Source: SIG603 sp964369215 (GTDB lineage Bacteria > Bacillota > Clostridia > Oscillospirales > Acutalibacteraceae). From it: DNA of 34,826 nt. The stretch is from contig CAYJEZ010000010.1 of assembly GCA_964369215.1 (NCBI GenBank), positions 1 to 34,826 of the forward strand. The letters run 5' to 3'. Made by a program: the position numbers and the translations under genes. The notes beneath the pieces are model-generated. The model saw only the letters and a list, made by a program, of their open reading frames with translations, was not told the origin of the DNA and ran no database searches. Positions 7,214 through 15,177 of this stretch are shown piece after piece (the first letter of the stretch is position 1; every line of letters starts with the position of its first letter).

Positions 7214-7849
7214 ATGAAAACTAATAAATTATTATCACTATTAACTGCAAGTATCTTAAGCGCAACTCTACTGGTAGGGTGTACAGCAGAGCCTGATTAC
7301 GGACTAAAAATAACTGCAATTGCAGAATCGGTTAGCTACGAAAAAGGCCAAGAATATGCCGAGACATTAACGGTAGGACCTGAAAGCCAACCTGTTAGGG
7401 TAACAACAGAGCTTATGACAGTTCCAGTCGATGAAGAAGATATGACAACAGAAGATTATGACGATGTAACTCAAGCTTCTGCTGAAATGATGGGTGCTGC
7501 AGGACTTATGAAAGTATCCGCTCAAATTGCTGGAGAGGATGTTGATATTATTATTTCAGACTATGAAAATGCTCAAAGGTTATCTAACAGTGAGAGTTTC
7601 CTACCTCTTGATGAAGTTTTTACCCCTGAAGAATTAGCAGAGATAGACGAGTCTTTATATGTAAGCTATGAGCAAGTAGACGATGAAGGCAACCCAACAG
7701 GCGAGATGCTAGAGCCTACAGGTATTGATGTGACCCACATACCAGAGTTCTCAACATTTTTAGGAGCTGAGCAAATTGTATGCCATGTTGTAGCTAATGC
7801 GATAAATATAGATGCATCAAAAGAGTATATCTTATCATTATTAGATTAA
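7214..7849 (+). CDS. Small lipoprotein with binding-protein-like fold, unknown function
   Basis: A 211-residue secreted lipoprotein. The signal peptide ends in the lipobox LLVGC (Cys23), so it should be anchored to the outer face of the membrane. The mature part is very acidic. The region VDIIISDYENAQRLSNSESF followed by LPLDEVFTPEELAEI resembles the middle of type-2 periplasmic-binding-like proteins that occur as orphans in Clostridia, but the protein is too short for a full solute-binding protein and no permease is beside it. ATG at 7214 has GAAAGGA at a good distance. It starts 61 bp after tetR and may share its transcript. A real gene of unknown function. Confidence 0.75.
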   Translation: MKTNKLLSLLTASILSATLLVGCTAEPDYGLKITAIAESVSYEKGQEYAETLTVGPESQPVRVTTELMTVPVDEEDMTTEDYDDVTQASAEMMGAAGLMKVSAQIAGEDVDIIISDYENAQRLSNSESFLPLDEVFTPEELAEIDESLYVSYEQVDDEGNPTGEMLEPTGIDVTHIPEFSTFLGAEQIVCHVVANAINIDASKEYILSLLD

Positions 7850-7998
7850 CAATGTTTGAGGGTTATCAATAAAGAAACAATATTTATAAAATTTTAAAGA
7901 GAATTAGGTTTGTTTCAAAGACAGAAGCTATGTAAACAATGTGTCGCCTACAAACAATTTGCACCATTGTAAGTTATTCGTCAGACATAAAATAATGA

Positions 7999-8049
7999 GC
8001 CCACCAATGCAAACAACCTATAATAAATAGATTAATTGCGTTGGTGAGC
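7999..8049. repeat. Imperfect inverted repeat in the tail region of the lipoprotein gene
   Basis: GCCCACCAATGCAA (7999-8012) faces TTGCGTTGGTGAGC (8036-8049): 12 Watson-Crick pairs, one G-T wobble and one mismatch around a 23-base AT-rich loop. It lies in the gene-free stretch 7850-8110, directly before the terminator at 8055. It may be part of the 3' UTR or a small RNA; no known family is recognised. Confidence 0.4.
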
Positions 8050-8054
8050 CATCT

Positions 8055-8089
8055 ATATAAAAGCGGTTTTAACACCGCTTTTATATTTT
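8055..8089. terminator. Bidirectional terminator between convergent genes
   Basis: ATATAAAAGCGG (8055-8066) and CCGCTTTTATAT (8075-8086) form a perfect 12-bp stem around an 8-base loop. The A-rich left arm and T-rich right side serve both the lipoprotein gene (plus) and the AEC transporter gene (minus). Confidence 0.85.
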
Positions 8090-8110
8090 ATGCGAATTAG
8101 CTTGTTTTAG

Positions 8111-9046
8111 TCACAAAGTTATTCCTACCAAAAATTGGGCAATAGATACCATAAACGGCATAGTGAAAATAGCAAATATCGTTGTAACAGAAACAACTTT
8201 ACAACTTAGTTCGACGTCAGACTTAAACATTGCTGCAAATAATACACAATTTGTAGCAGCAGGACCCGAAGCTTGAATTACAACACTAATAAATAAGTTA
8301 TCTACAGGTTGAAATAGCAGTAAAATGCCAATTACTAAACTAGGAATAAGAATTAGTCTAAAAAAGACTACCGCATATACTTTTTTGTCTTGAACAAAAT
8401 CTTTGAGTTTCATTTGAGCGATAAAGGCACCCAAAATCATCATGGCTACGGGTGTATTCATGTTTGCAAATGATAAAATTGGGGTTAGAAATAATTCTGG
8501 AAGTTCAAAACCGAAGAAGTAAACAGGCAAACCGACACTTAGTCCGATTGTTCCTGGGTTGATAAGTATTTTTTTTAGTGGTAATTTTTTTTCGCCACTC
8601 ATAATAAAATAACCATATGTCCAACAAAGAAAGTTAAAGCTAGCTACATAAAAAGAAGCATAAATGACACCTTTATCACCTAACACGGCAATAACCAGTG
8701 GCATTCCCATATAACCTGTATTTGCAAAAATAGTTCCAAATCTTAATACTCTCTGTCTTGAGAGTGGTTCTTTACGGTACAAAAACCAAGATAATATAAT
8801 GCCTGACCCAATTGAAAGAAACGCTAATACAACAGATAAAAGCAAGGTGGAGTTTTGTATTTCACCTGGTTCTACCGTTAAAAAAGATGAAGCTATTAAA
8901 GAGGGTGTTATTATATTAATTAATATCCAAGTAAGCTGATTATTAGTTGTGTCTGAGAATTTACCTGCTTTTCTCAAAAATAAACCTACACACATCATAA
9001 CTACCATGGTTCCTACTTGAAGTAAAACTGTAAAAAAAGACTGCAT
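8111..9046 (-). CDS. AEC-family (auxin efflux carrier-like) transporter
   Basis: A 311-residue membrane protein with about ten helices in two repeats of five, as in the AEC/BART family, including the broken-helix region with TPVAMMILGAFIA in the second half and GPAATNCVLFAAMF near the end. Bacterial members move malate, malonate or other organic anions, or are uncharacterised; no substrate can be read here. The start codon directly follows the stop of the small membrane gene, and its ribosome site AGAGGT lies inside that gene, so the two are translationally coupled. It ends against a bidirectional terminator. Confidence 0.9.
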   Translation of the reverse strand: MQSFFTVLLQVGTMVVMMCVGLFLRKAGKFSDTTNNQLTWILINIITPSLIASSFLTVEPGEIQNSTLLLSVVLAFLSIGSGIILSWFLYRKEPLSRQRVLRFGTIFANTGYMGMPLVIAVLGDKGVIYASFYVASFNFLCWTYGYFIMSGEKKLPLKKILINPGTIGLSVGLPVYFFGFELPELFLTPILSFANMNTPVAMMILGAFIAQMKLKDFVQDKKVYAVVFFRLILIPSLVIGILLLFQPVDNLFISVVIQASGPAATNCVLFAAMFKSDVELSCKVVSVTTIFAIFTMPFMVSIAQFLVGITL

Positions 9047-9307
9047 TTATTTATTACCTCTTTTATATATTTTTGTGTAATAGAAAATAAGTACTATTGC
9101 TAAAACAACAAAGCCTATTGCTCTTAAAAAAATAGAATATTGTCCTTCAAGTAAATTTATGTCAGGAGTTAATGCGTTTGCAACCCACCAACCAGACATA
9201 AAAAGGAAGTATGCTCCTAAAAGATAAAAAATCTTATTTACCTTTGATATCTTAAATATTAGAATAATTGAAATTATTAACCAAACAGCTGCATAAAAAT
9301 AATCCAT
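9047..9307 (-). CDS. Small three-helix membrane protein, coupled to the AEC gene
   Basis: An 86-residue protein that is mostly membrane: helices at about residues 3-22, 28-45 and 58-78, with a basic C-terminus (KIYKRGNK). I chose the ATG at 9307 because AGGGAG lies a few bases upstream on this strand; a longer frame begins at 9334 but has no ribosome site. No family is recognised. Its stop codon touches the start of the AEC transporter gene, so it may be an accessory subunit or simply co-expressed (inference). Confidence 0.7.
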   Translation of the reverse strand: MDYFYAAVWLIISIILIFKISKVNKIFYLLGAYFLFMSGWWVANALTPDINLLEGQYSIFLRAIGFVVLAIVLIFYYTKIYKRGNK

Positions 9308-9397
9308 TAAAGTCTCCCTATAAAGTGAAAACATTATGTTTAACTAAAAAGCTAATAAATAATCTATAGTTTAATGTAATCACAAATAAAATAAATT

Positions 9398-9416
9398 TAT
9401 TATGAGTTTCATAATA
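9398..9416. promoter_or_regulatory. Inverted repeat upstream of the AEC operon
   Basis: TATTATGA, a 3-base spacer, then TCATAATA: a perfect 8-bp dyad about 90 bp upstream of the minus-strand operon and 160 bp upstream of the plus-strand promoter. It may be an operator. The 9308-9733 stretch is otherwise gene-free and very AT-rich, so a chance match cannot be excluded. Confidence 0.3.
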
Positions 9417-9560
9417 TTTTATTATTATAATACAAATATCTACTAATTACAATATGCTATGTATAGTATAATTAACTCGCTATTTTTGTTTACATTTGTA
9501 TGAAATAGACAAGGTATCAAGCTTATTAATAGAAAATAGTAATAAAATTATAGTTTACTC

Positions 9561-9589
9561 TTGTTTTTTATATGAGTATGATGTATAAT
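9561..9589 (+). promoter_or_regulatory. Likely promoter of the EF-G-like gene
   Basis: -35 TTGTTT (9561-9566), 17-base spacer, perfect -10 TATAAT (9584-9589). The start would be near 9596, leaving about 138 bases of AT-rich leader with no structure I can recognise. Confidence 0.55.
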
Positions 9590-9733
9590 AATAGAGTAAG
9601 TATATTTAGTATTTTGTGTATAATGCTATAAGTTCTAATATATTAATTCTAAATTTTAGTTTTAATTATTTTTATATTAAATATATCTTCTATATTTAAG
9701 TTGTGATAAGCTAAAAAGGAAAGGAATGTTTTT

Positions 9734-11800
9734 ATGAATCAGTATTTGGCGAAGAATATTATTAACCTAGCTATTTTAGGTCATGGTGGCGCAGGTAAAA
9801 CCTCACTAGCAGAGGCCATGCTTTATCTTAGCGGCGTTTCTGACAGACGTGGAAAAGTAGGAGACGGCAATACAATATGCGACTATGACCCTGAAGAGAT
9901 TAAAAGACAAGCTTCGGTTTCGGCTGCGGTTGCCCCAATGGATTGGAAAAATAAAAAAATAAATATTATAGACTCACCGGGTCTATTTGACTTTGAGAGC
10001 GGACTACATGAGGCAACTCGTGCTGCTGACACTGCACTTATAGTATTAGCGGGCAAAAGCGGAGTTGAGGTAGGAACTGAGAAGGCTATGCAAGCCGCTG
10101 ACAAAGATGATTTATCTAAAATTATTTTTGTAAATGGATTGTGTGATGAGGGTTCAGACTTTTATGGAGTTTTTGAGGAGTTAAAATCTACTTTTGGTCC
10201 TTCTGTTTGCCCTGTTGTTGTTCCTTATTTTGAAGACGGAAAAGCCGATATATACATAAACATGCTTGAGTATAAAGCATATGATTATTCAGGCGGTAGC
10301 AAACCAGTTGCAGTTCCTATGCCTGACATGGGTGCAAGGCTAGAGGGTCTTAGAAATGCTATAAATGAGGCTGTTGCTGAGACAGATGAAGAGCTTTTTG
10401 AGAAATATTTTTCTGGCGAAGAGTTTACACCTGAAGAAATAATTGTTGGTATTAGCAAAGGCGTTAAAAACGGAAGTATTATACCTGTGTTCTGTGGAGA
10501 CGCAATGCTTATGCGCGGTATGGAGCAATTTTTAGACGGTTTAGTATGGCTTGCCCCTAGCGCTTTAGATAAAGCAGGAGAAATAGCGACTGATACAGAC
10601 GGCAACCCTATAGAACTTGCAGTAAATGAAGACGCAGCTACAGCTGCGATTGTATTTAAAACAGTTGCAGACCCATTTATAGGAAAGCTTTCATACATAA
10701 AAGTTATTTCAGGAAAACTGTCTGTTGACACTCATGTAATTAATATGAGAACAGGTGAGAATGAGAAAATAAGCAAAACTATTCTAATTTGTGGTAAAAA
10801 GCAAAGCGATAGCAAGTATATAGGTGCAGGCGATATAGGTGTTATTCCAAAGCTTACAAATGTAAATACAGGTGATACACTTTGTAGCCCTGCAAGAAAA
10901 GTTACTTTAGCAGGTGTAGATTATCCAACTCCAACACTTACTATGGCTGTTATACCTAAAAATAAAGGCGATGAAGATAAGATTGCTCAAGGTATATTTA
11001 GGCTTTGTGAAGAAGACCCATCAATAAGCTTTACTACAAACCACGAGACACATCAAATGCTATTAAGTGGCTTAGGTGAGCAACATCTTGATGTTATTAT
11101 ATCACGATTAAAGTCAAAATTTGGAGCAGAGGTTACATTAATTCAACCTAGAGTAGCTTACAGAGAGACTATTAAGAAAAAAGTTCAAGTTCAAGGTAGA
11201 CATAAAAAACAAACTGGTGGTCACGGTCAATTTGGTGATGTTTGGATTGAGTTTTCTCCTTGCGACAGCGACGGGCTAGAATTTAGCGAAAGAGTTGTAG
11301 GTGGAGCAGTTCCTAAAGGATTCTTCCCTGCAGTTGAAAAAGGCTTAAGAGACTCTATTGTAAAAGGACCTTTAGCTGGCTACCCTGTAGTTGGGCTTTC
11401 AGCAGTACTATATGATGGTTCTTATCATCCAGTTGATTCTTCTGAGATGTCATTTAAAATGGCTGCCGGAATTGCTTATAGAAATGGCTTGACTCAAGCT
11501 AGCCCAACAATATTAGAGCCTATTGGAAACTTAAAAACAGTAGTGCCTGATGATAACATGGGTGACATAATGGGTGAGGTTAATAAGAGAAGAGGTAGAG
11601 TTTTAGGTATGGACGCAATGGGCGATGGATTCCAAGTAGTTGAGGCTGATGTTCCTATGGCTGAGATGTATGACTTCACAACTTATATGAGACAAGTAAC
11701 ACATGGTAGAGGAAACTTTACATTTGAGTTTACAAGGTATGAAGAAGCACCAGCTAATGTTGCTCAAAAAGTTATTGAAGAAGCAAAATTAGAAGATTAA
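9734..11800 (+). CDS. Elongation factor G-like translational GTPase
   Basis: A 688-residue EF-G paralogue of the EF-G-like (FusA2-type) group rather than the main EF-G, and it has none of the str-operon neighbours. Domain order is GTPase domain (1-270), beta-barrel domain II, then domains III-V ending in the EF-G_C fold. The P-loop reads GHGGAGKT (16-23), the G3 motif is DSPG (80-83). The G4 position (NKxD in EF-G) reads NGLC at 134-137, so both the Lys and the guanine-reading Asp are replaced, although an Asp follows at 138. Its role could be ribosome rescue, ribosome storage or something else; these paralogues are poorly understood. It stands alone, with a terminator after it. ATG follows AAAGGAAAGGA. 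Confidence 0.9.
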   Translation: MNQYLAKNIINLAILGHGGAGKTSLAEAMLYLSGVSDRRGKVGDGNTICDYDPEEIKRQASVSAAVAPMDWKNKKINIIDSPGLFDFESGLHEATRAADTALIVLAGKSGVEVGTEKAMQAADKDDLSKIIFVNGLCDEGSDFYGVFEELKSTFGPSVCPVVVPYFEDGKADIYINMLEYKAYDYSGGSKPVAVPMPDMGARLEGLRNAINEAVAETDEELFEKYFSGEEFTPEEIIVGISKGVKNGSIIPVFCGDAMLMRGMEQFLDGLVWLAPSALDKAGEIATDTDGNPIELAVNEDAATAAIVFKTVADPFIGKLSYIKVISGKLSVDTHVINMRTGENEKISKTILICGKKQSDSKYIGAGDIGVIPKLTNVNTGDTLCSPARKVTLAGVDYPTPTLTMAVIPKNKGDEDKIAQGIFRLCEEDPSISFTTNHETHQMLLSGLGEQHLDVIISRLKSKFGAEVTLIQPRVAYRETIKKKVQVQGRHKKQTGGHGQFGDVWIEFSPCDSDGLEFSERVVGGAVPKGFFPAVEKGLRDSIVKGPLAGYPVVGLSAVLYDGSYHPVDSSEMSFKMAAGIAYRNGLTQASPTILEPIGNLKTVVPDDNMGDIMGEVNKRRGRVLGMDAMGDGFQVVEADVPMAEMYDFTTYMRQVTHGRGNFTFEFTRYEEAPANVAQKVIEEAKLED

Positions 11801-11840
11801 TTATATTTTATACCTAATTTGCTTTACTATTGCTACAAAA

Positions 11841-11882
11841 ACTGCCAATCTTATGAACAGATTTGTTTATTAGATTGGCAGT
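11841..11882 (+). terminator. Terminator of the EF-G-like gene
   Basis: ACTGCCAATCT (11841-11851) pairs perfectly with AGATTGGCAGT (11872-11882). The 20-base loop contains a further AACA/TGTT pairing. It is followed by GTTTATAT. The rest of 11801-12044 is gene-free. Confidence 0.7.
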
Positions 11883-12044
11883 GTTTATATAGTTACTCAA
11901 CTTAGAAAACACTACAGAACTCAAGTGAAAAAGATAAAAGTTAAATATTGATTTGCTTATATATATGAATTTATGCTTGAGAGAGATTAGGTCTTAATAG
12001 TTGAGTGACTATATTTTAAGTAAAAGGAGAGTGCGCTTGTTTTG

Positions 12045-12791
12045 ATGTTAGACTTATATGTATCTGAAATAATTCTAAAAAAAGATATAGAAAAAGGTAA
12101 CTATGTAAAAGAAATACCAGCTATTAAATATTTAATAGAGCATAAAAGTATAAAGCTAAAAAATAAAGTGACCTTTTTTGTAGGTGAGAATGCCATGGGA
12201 AAGTCTACGCTTATTGAGGCTATTGCTGTTGCCTTTGGATTTAACCCTGAGGGAGGAACGAAAAATTTTAATTTCTCGACAGCTAATGCCCATTCAACTC
12301 TTTTTAAACATTTAACTTTAGTAAAATCTAAGCTGCCTAAAGATGGCTTTTTTTTACGAGCTGAAAGTTACTTTAATGTAGCGTCTTATATTAACGAGCT
12401 AGACGAAAGTCCTGCTTTTTCTCCAGCAATTATCAATAGTTATGGTGGGGTGTCGCTACATAACCAGTCGCACGGAGAGAGTTTTATGGCGCTTGTTAAA
12501 AATAGGTTTAGCGGAAATGGGTTGTATATTTTAGACGAGCCTGAAGCTGCTTTGTCTCCTAGGCGGTTGTTGTCTCTTATGGCAGAGATAGACTATTTAG
12601 TTGAAAATAATTCTCAATTTATTATAGCTACTCATTCTCCAATACTTATGGCGTATCCAAATGCAGACATACTTGAATTTACTTGTAATGGTTTGAATTT
12701 TACAGACTATAAAAGTACAGAGCATTATACCTTAACAAGACGAATACTTGAAAATCCTGAAAAATTTTTAAGAGATTTTTTAAATAAGTAA
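12045..12791 (+). CDS. AAA/ABC-type ATPase of unknown role (COG3910-like)
   Basis: A soluble 248-residue ATPase related to the RecF/SMC-like head domains. Walker A is GENAMGKST (47-55), the signature-like motif SHGES (142-146) precedes Walker B YILDEPE (161-167), and the switch His197 is in ATHSPIL. There is no coiled-coil insert or DNA-binding extension; length fits the small stand-alone ATPases grouped in COG3910. I chose the ATG at 12045; a TTG lies just before it at 12042, and AAAGGAGA is 15 bases upstream, a rather long spacing. It begins a run of four co-directed genes. Function unknown; no defence partner is beside it. Confidence 0.85.
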   Translation: MLDLYVSEIILKKDIEKGNYVKEIPAIKYLIEHKSIKLKNKVTFFVGENAMGKSTLIEAIAVAFGFNPEGGTKNFNFSTANAHSTLFKHLTLVKSKLPKDGFFLRAESYFNVASYINELDESPAFSPAIINSYGGVSLHNQSHGESFMALVKNRFSGNGLYILDEPEAALSPRRLLSLMAEIDYLVENNSQFIIATHSPILMAYPNADILEFTCNGLNFTDYKSTEHYTLTRRILENPEKFLRDFLNK

Positions 12792-12859
12792 AAAGTTAAT
12801 ATTAAGGTTATTGATTATGATTGAATAATTATTCTTATATAGAAAGGTGAAGGTGCGAA

Positions 12860-13627
12860 ATGATAAATAAAACAATAGTTGGAGTTCAGTCTTCAAGCGT
12901 AAAAAAATATCAAACTACATATAATGAAGTAAAAGATAGTTTTAAGAAGTTATATGATAGTGGATATAGATACACACAAATTCAGTGGATAGATAAAGCT
13001 GTTAGTGCAAACGAGATAAAGCAAGCTTTAGATGAAAGTGGCATTATTGCAGTTTCAGTTCAAGATTATTACACTGAGTTTTTAAAAGATGAAAACTATT
13101 ATATTGATTTATGTAAAACTTTAAAATGTGAAGATTTAACTCTAAGCGGAGTGCCTGAAGAGCTTATGAGTGAAGAGGGGTGCAGAAATTTTGCAGATAC
13201 TCTGCAAAATTTGTCAGATAAGCTTAAAAGTTTGGGGCTAACGCTATCTTTTCACCCGAGAAACCACGAGTTTAGAGAGATTAATACTATTTCTCCTACA
13301 GATATAATTATGCAAAATACAGATATTTTACTTTGTCTTGACGGTTTTCATTGCTATACTGGAGGAATTAACCCGGGAGACATGATAGAGAAGTATGCCG
13401 GTAGAATTTCTGCAGTACATTTTAAAGAATATAAAGGTGAAGATATTAAAAATCTTTGCCCTATAGGACAAGGTAGTATAAATTGGAGCAAAACTTTTAC
13501 GGCTTGCAACAAGTGTGGAGTGAAGTATTGTTACACAGAGCAAGAGCGATGGGAGGGCGACCCATTTGAACTTTTAAAACAAAGCCTTGATTATTTATTG
13601 ACAGTAAAAGGTTTTGAAAGCTATTAA
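12860..13627 (+). CDS. Sugar phosphate isomerase/epimerase-like TIM barrel
   Basis: A 255-residue protein of the xylose-isomerase-like TIM barrel superfamily (IolE/IolI, AP-endonuclease-2 fold). Probable metal and active-site residues are H132/N135/H136 (FHPRNHEF), D161 and H164 (LCLDGFH), H187 (AVHFKE) and E227 (YTEQER), in the expected order along the barrel. Same length as the isomerase at 32856, but diverged well beyond a recent duplication. The start has AAAGGTGA upstream. It ends 13 bases before an ATG identical to that of the Nudix gene beyond the N gap, so it was probably read with it. Substrate unknown. Confidence 0.85.
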   Translation: MINKTIVGVQSSSVKKYQTTYNEVKDSFKKLYDSGYRYTQIQWIDKAVSANEIKQALDESGIIAVSVQDYYTEFLKDENYYIDLCKTLKCEDLTLSGVPEELMSEEGCRNFADTLQNLSDKLKSLGLTLSFHPRNHEFREINTISPTDIIMQNTDILLCLDGFHCYTGGINPGDMIEKYAGRISAVHFKEYKGEDIKNLCPIGQGSINWSKTFTACNKCGVKYCYTEQERWEGDPFELLKQSLDYLLTVKGFESY

Positions 13628-13648
13628 TTTAGAGGGATTTTATGAAAG

Positions 13649-13748
13649 NNNNNNNNNNNNNNNNNNNNNNNNNNNNNNNNNNNNNNNNNNNNNNNNNNNN
13701 NNNNNNNNNNNNNNNNNNNNNNNNNNNNNNNNNNNNNNNNNNNNNNNN
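13649..13748. other. Assembly gap of exactly 100 N, probably artificial
   Basis: The 19 bases before the gap (13630-13648) and the 19 after it (13749-13767) are identical: TAGAGGGATTTTATGAAAG. A run of exactly 100 N is the conventional filler for a scaffold gap of unknown size. The simplest reading is that two contigs overlap by these 19 bases and the real sequence is continuous, which puts the Nudix start 13 bases after the isomerase stop. A small missing segment between two copies of the repeat is the alternative. Confidence 0.8.
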
Positions 13749-13760
13749 TAGAGGGATTTT

Positions 13761-14186
13761 ATGAAAGGGTATAACGTAATTGTTGTTTTTAATGAAACCG
13801 CTGATAAAATGCTTATGTGTAAAAGGTTGAAAGAACCTTACAAGGGAATGATAAATTTTGTTGGTGGCAAAATAGAAGATGAAGAACTTGGGATTGATGG
13901 AGCATATAGGGAGTTGTTTGAAGAAACGGCGATTAAAAAAGATGATATATTACTTACTCATTTAATGGATTTTAAGTACTATTTAAGTGATTGTTATGTA
14001 GAGGTTTATGTAGGTAAGCTTAACAAAAGTGTTAGGATAATAGGAGATGAAAATGAACTGTTTTGGTCTGAGCTTGACAAGGACTTTTTTGATTTAAAAG
14101 CATATGCAGGTGAGGGGAATATAGGACATATAATGGAGCAAGTTTATATTAATAAGGCTGTATTGGGTGTAGGAGATTTAATTTGA
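13761..14186 (+). CDS. Nudix hydrolase family protein
   Basis: A 141-residue Nudix protein. The Nudix box runs from G36 to I58: GKIEDEE, seven residues, then RELFEETAI. All metal-binding Glu residues (E51, E54, E55) are present; the Gly near the end of the consensus REUXEEXGU is Ala57. MutT-type enzymes clean up oxidised or non-standard nucleotides, but many Nudix proteins act on other diphosphates, so the substrate is open. ATG follows AGAGGG. Its TGA overlaps the ATG of the next gene by one base, so translation of the kinase is coupled to it. Confidence 0.88.
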   Translation: MKGYNVIVVFNETADKMLMCKRLKEPYKGMINFVGGKIEDEELGIDGAYRELFEETAIKKDDILLTHLMDFKYYLSDCYVEVYVGKLNKSVRIIGDENELFWSELDKDFFDLKAYAGEGNIGHIMEQVYINKAVLGVGDLI

Positions 14187-15064
14187 TGATAGAAAAAATT
14201 ATTAAGCAAAATATAAAATTGTTTGGAGAAAATGCTGTAGCTACTAAAATAGAAATAGGATTTACGAATGAAGTGTATAGTGTTGCAGATAAGTATATTG
14301 TAAAAATATATTGTGATAAAGATAAATATGAGCAAGAAAAACTTTTTTTTGAAACTTATATAGGAGAGTATGTTCCTAGAATATATTTAGCAAAGGAATA
14401 TGGAGATAAGCAATTTTACTCTATTATTGAAAAGATTGAAGGGGTAAATTTGTATAGCAAATGGCATACTCTTTGTGTAGATGAGAGAAGACATATTATC
14501 GCTCAGCTTTGCGATTTTATAAGGCTTACTAATAAAAAACAAACTGAGATAAATTGGTTACAACATAACTTGAATGAAGTAAAGTTGGCAAAAAAATTAT
14601 TGCCTAAAGATGTATTTACTGAATTTGAGAATGATTTGATTTGTAAAGCAACCGAGCGCTTTAATCTGTTTCTAAAAGAAAAAGAAAGTGCAAGCCTTAT
14701 ACATTCAGACCTACACTTTGATAATATTTTTTATGATATTAAAACACGAAAAATAAAGATAATCGATTACGACAGAGCAATAATTGCTCCAAAAGATTTT
14801 GATTTTGACATTATTGATAGAATGATAAGAAAGCCACATTTGTTTGCTAATGAGCAAGACGAAAATTACGTTGAGTTAAAGCACTATATTGATATATATT
14901 CATATATTGATGATTGCAAGCTTGAGGTGATTAAAATTGACTTTTTTAATAAGCGATTAGCTATTTATAATATGATATATAATTTGTACAACTTAAAAGA
15001 TTACCCACATTTACAATGGCTAAAAGACGAAGTGATAACTTCAGCGAAGATAATAATTGAGTAA
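14186..15064 (+). CDS. APH/choline-kinase-like phosphotransferase
   Basis: A 292-residue protein-kinase-like small-molecule kinase. The catalytic loop is HSDLHFDN (173-180) with Asp175 as base and Asn180 as metal ligand, followed by the metal-binding IIDYD (192-196). The N-lobe is short, with Lys40 in IVKIY as the likely ATP-binding Lys and E51 as partner. Family members phosphorylate aminoglycosides, choline, homoserine, thiamine or sugars; nothing here picks one. ATG at 14186 overlaps the Nudix stop. The pairing of a Nudix hydrolase and a kinase suggests a salvage or repair step (inference). Confidence 0.85.
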   Translation: MIEKIIKQNIKLFGENAVATKIEIGFTNEVYSVADKYIVKIYCDKDKYEQEKLFFETYIGEYVPRIYLAKEYGDKQFYSIIEKIEGVNLYSKWHTLCVDERRHIIAQLCDFIRLTNKKQTEINWLQHNLNEVKLAKKLLPKDVFTEFENDLICKATERFNLFLKEKESASLIHSDLHFDNIFYDIKTRKIKIIDYDRAIIAPKDFDFDIIDRMIRKPHLFANEQDENYVELKHYIDIYSYIDDCKLEVIKIDFFNKRLAIYNMIYNLYNLKDYPHLQWLKDEVITSAKIIIE

Positions 15065-15102
15065 CTAATAAAGGAGTTGGAAAATTAATAATCTTGGTTT
15101 TA

Positions 15103-15145
15103 ATAAAGAACCCTCTTAATCAGAATATGATAGAGGGTTCTTTAT
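15103..15145. terminator. Bidirectional terminator between convergent genes
   Basis: A perfect 14-bp stem, ATAAAGAACCCTCT (15103-15116) with AGAGGGTTCTTTAT (15132-15145), with a 15-base loop. It serves the kinase gene (plus) and the ion channel gene (minus). Confidence 0.88.
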
Positions 15146-15177
15146 GAATTTTACATATGTATGACAACTTTTTTCTG

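Noticed and set aside
10285..10731. Open frame of 148 codons on the minus strand inside the EF-G-like gene
   Set aside because: Long only because the real gene uses few codons whose complement is a stop in that frame; Ser/Pro-rich with no family.
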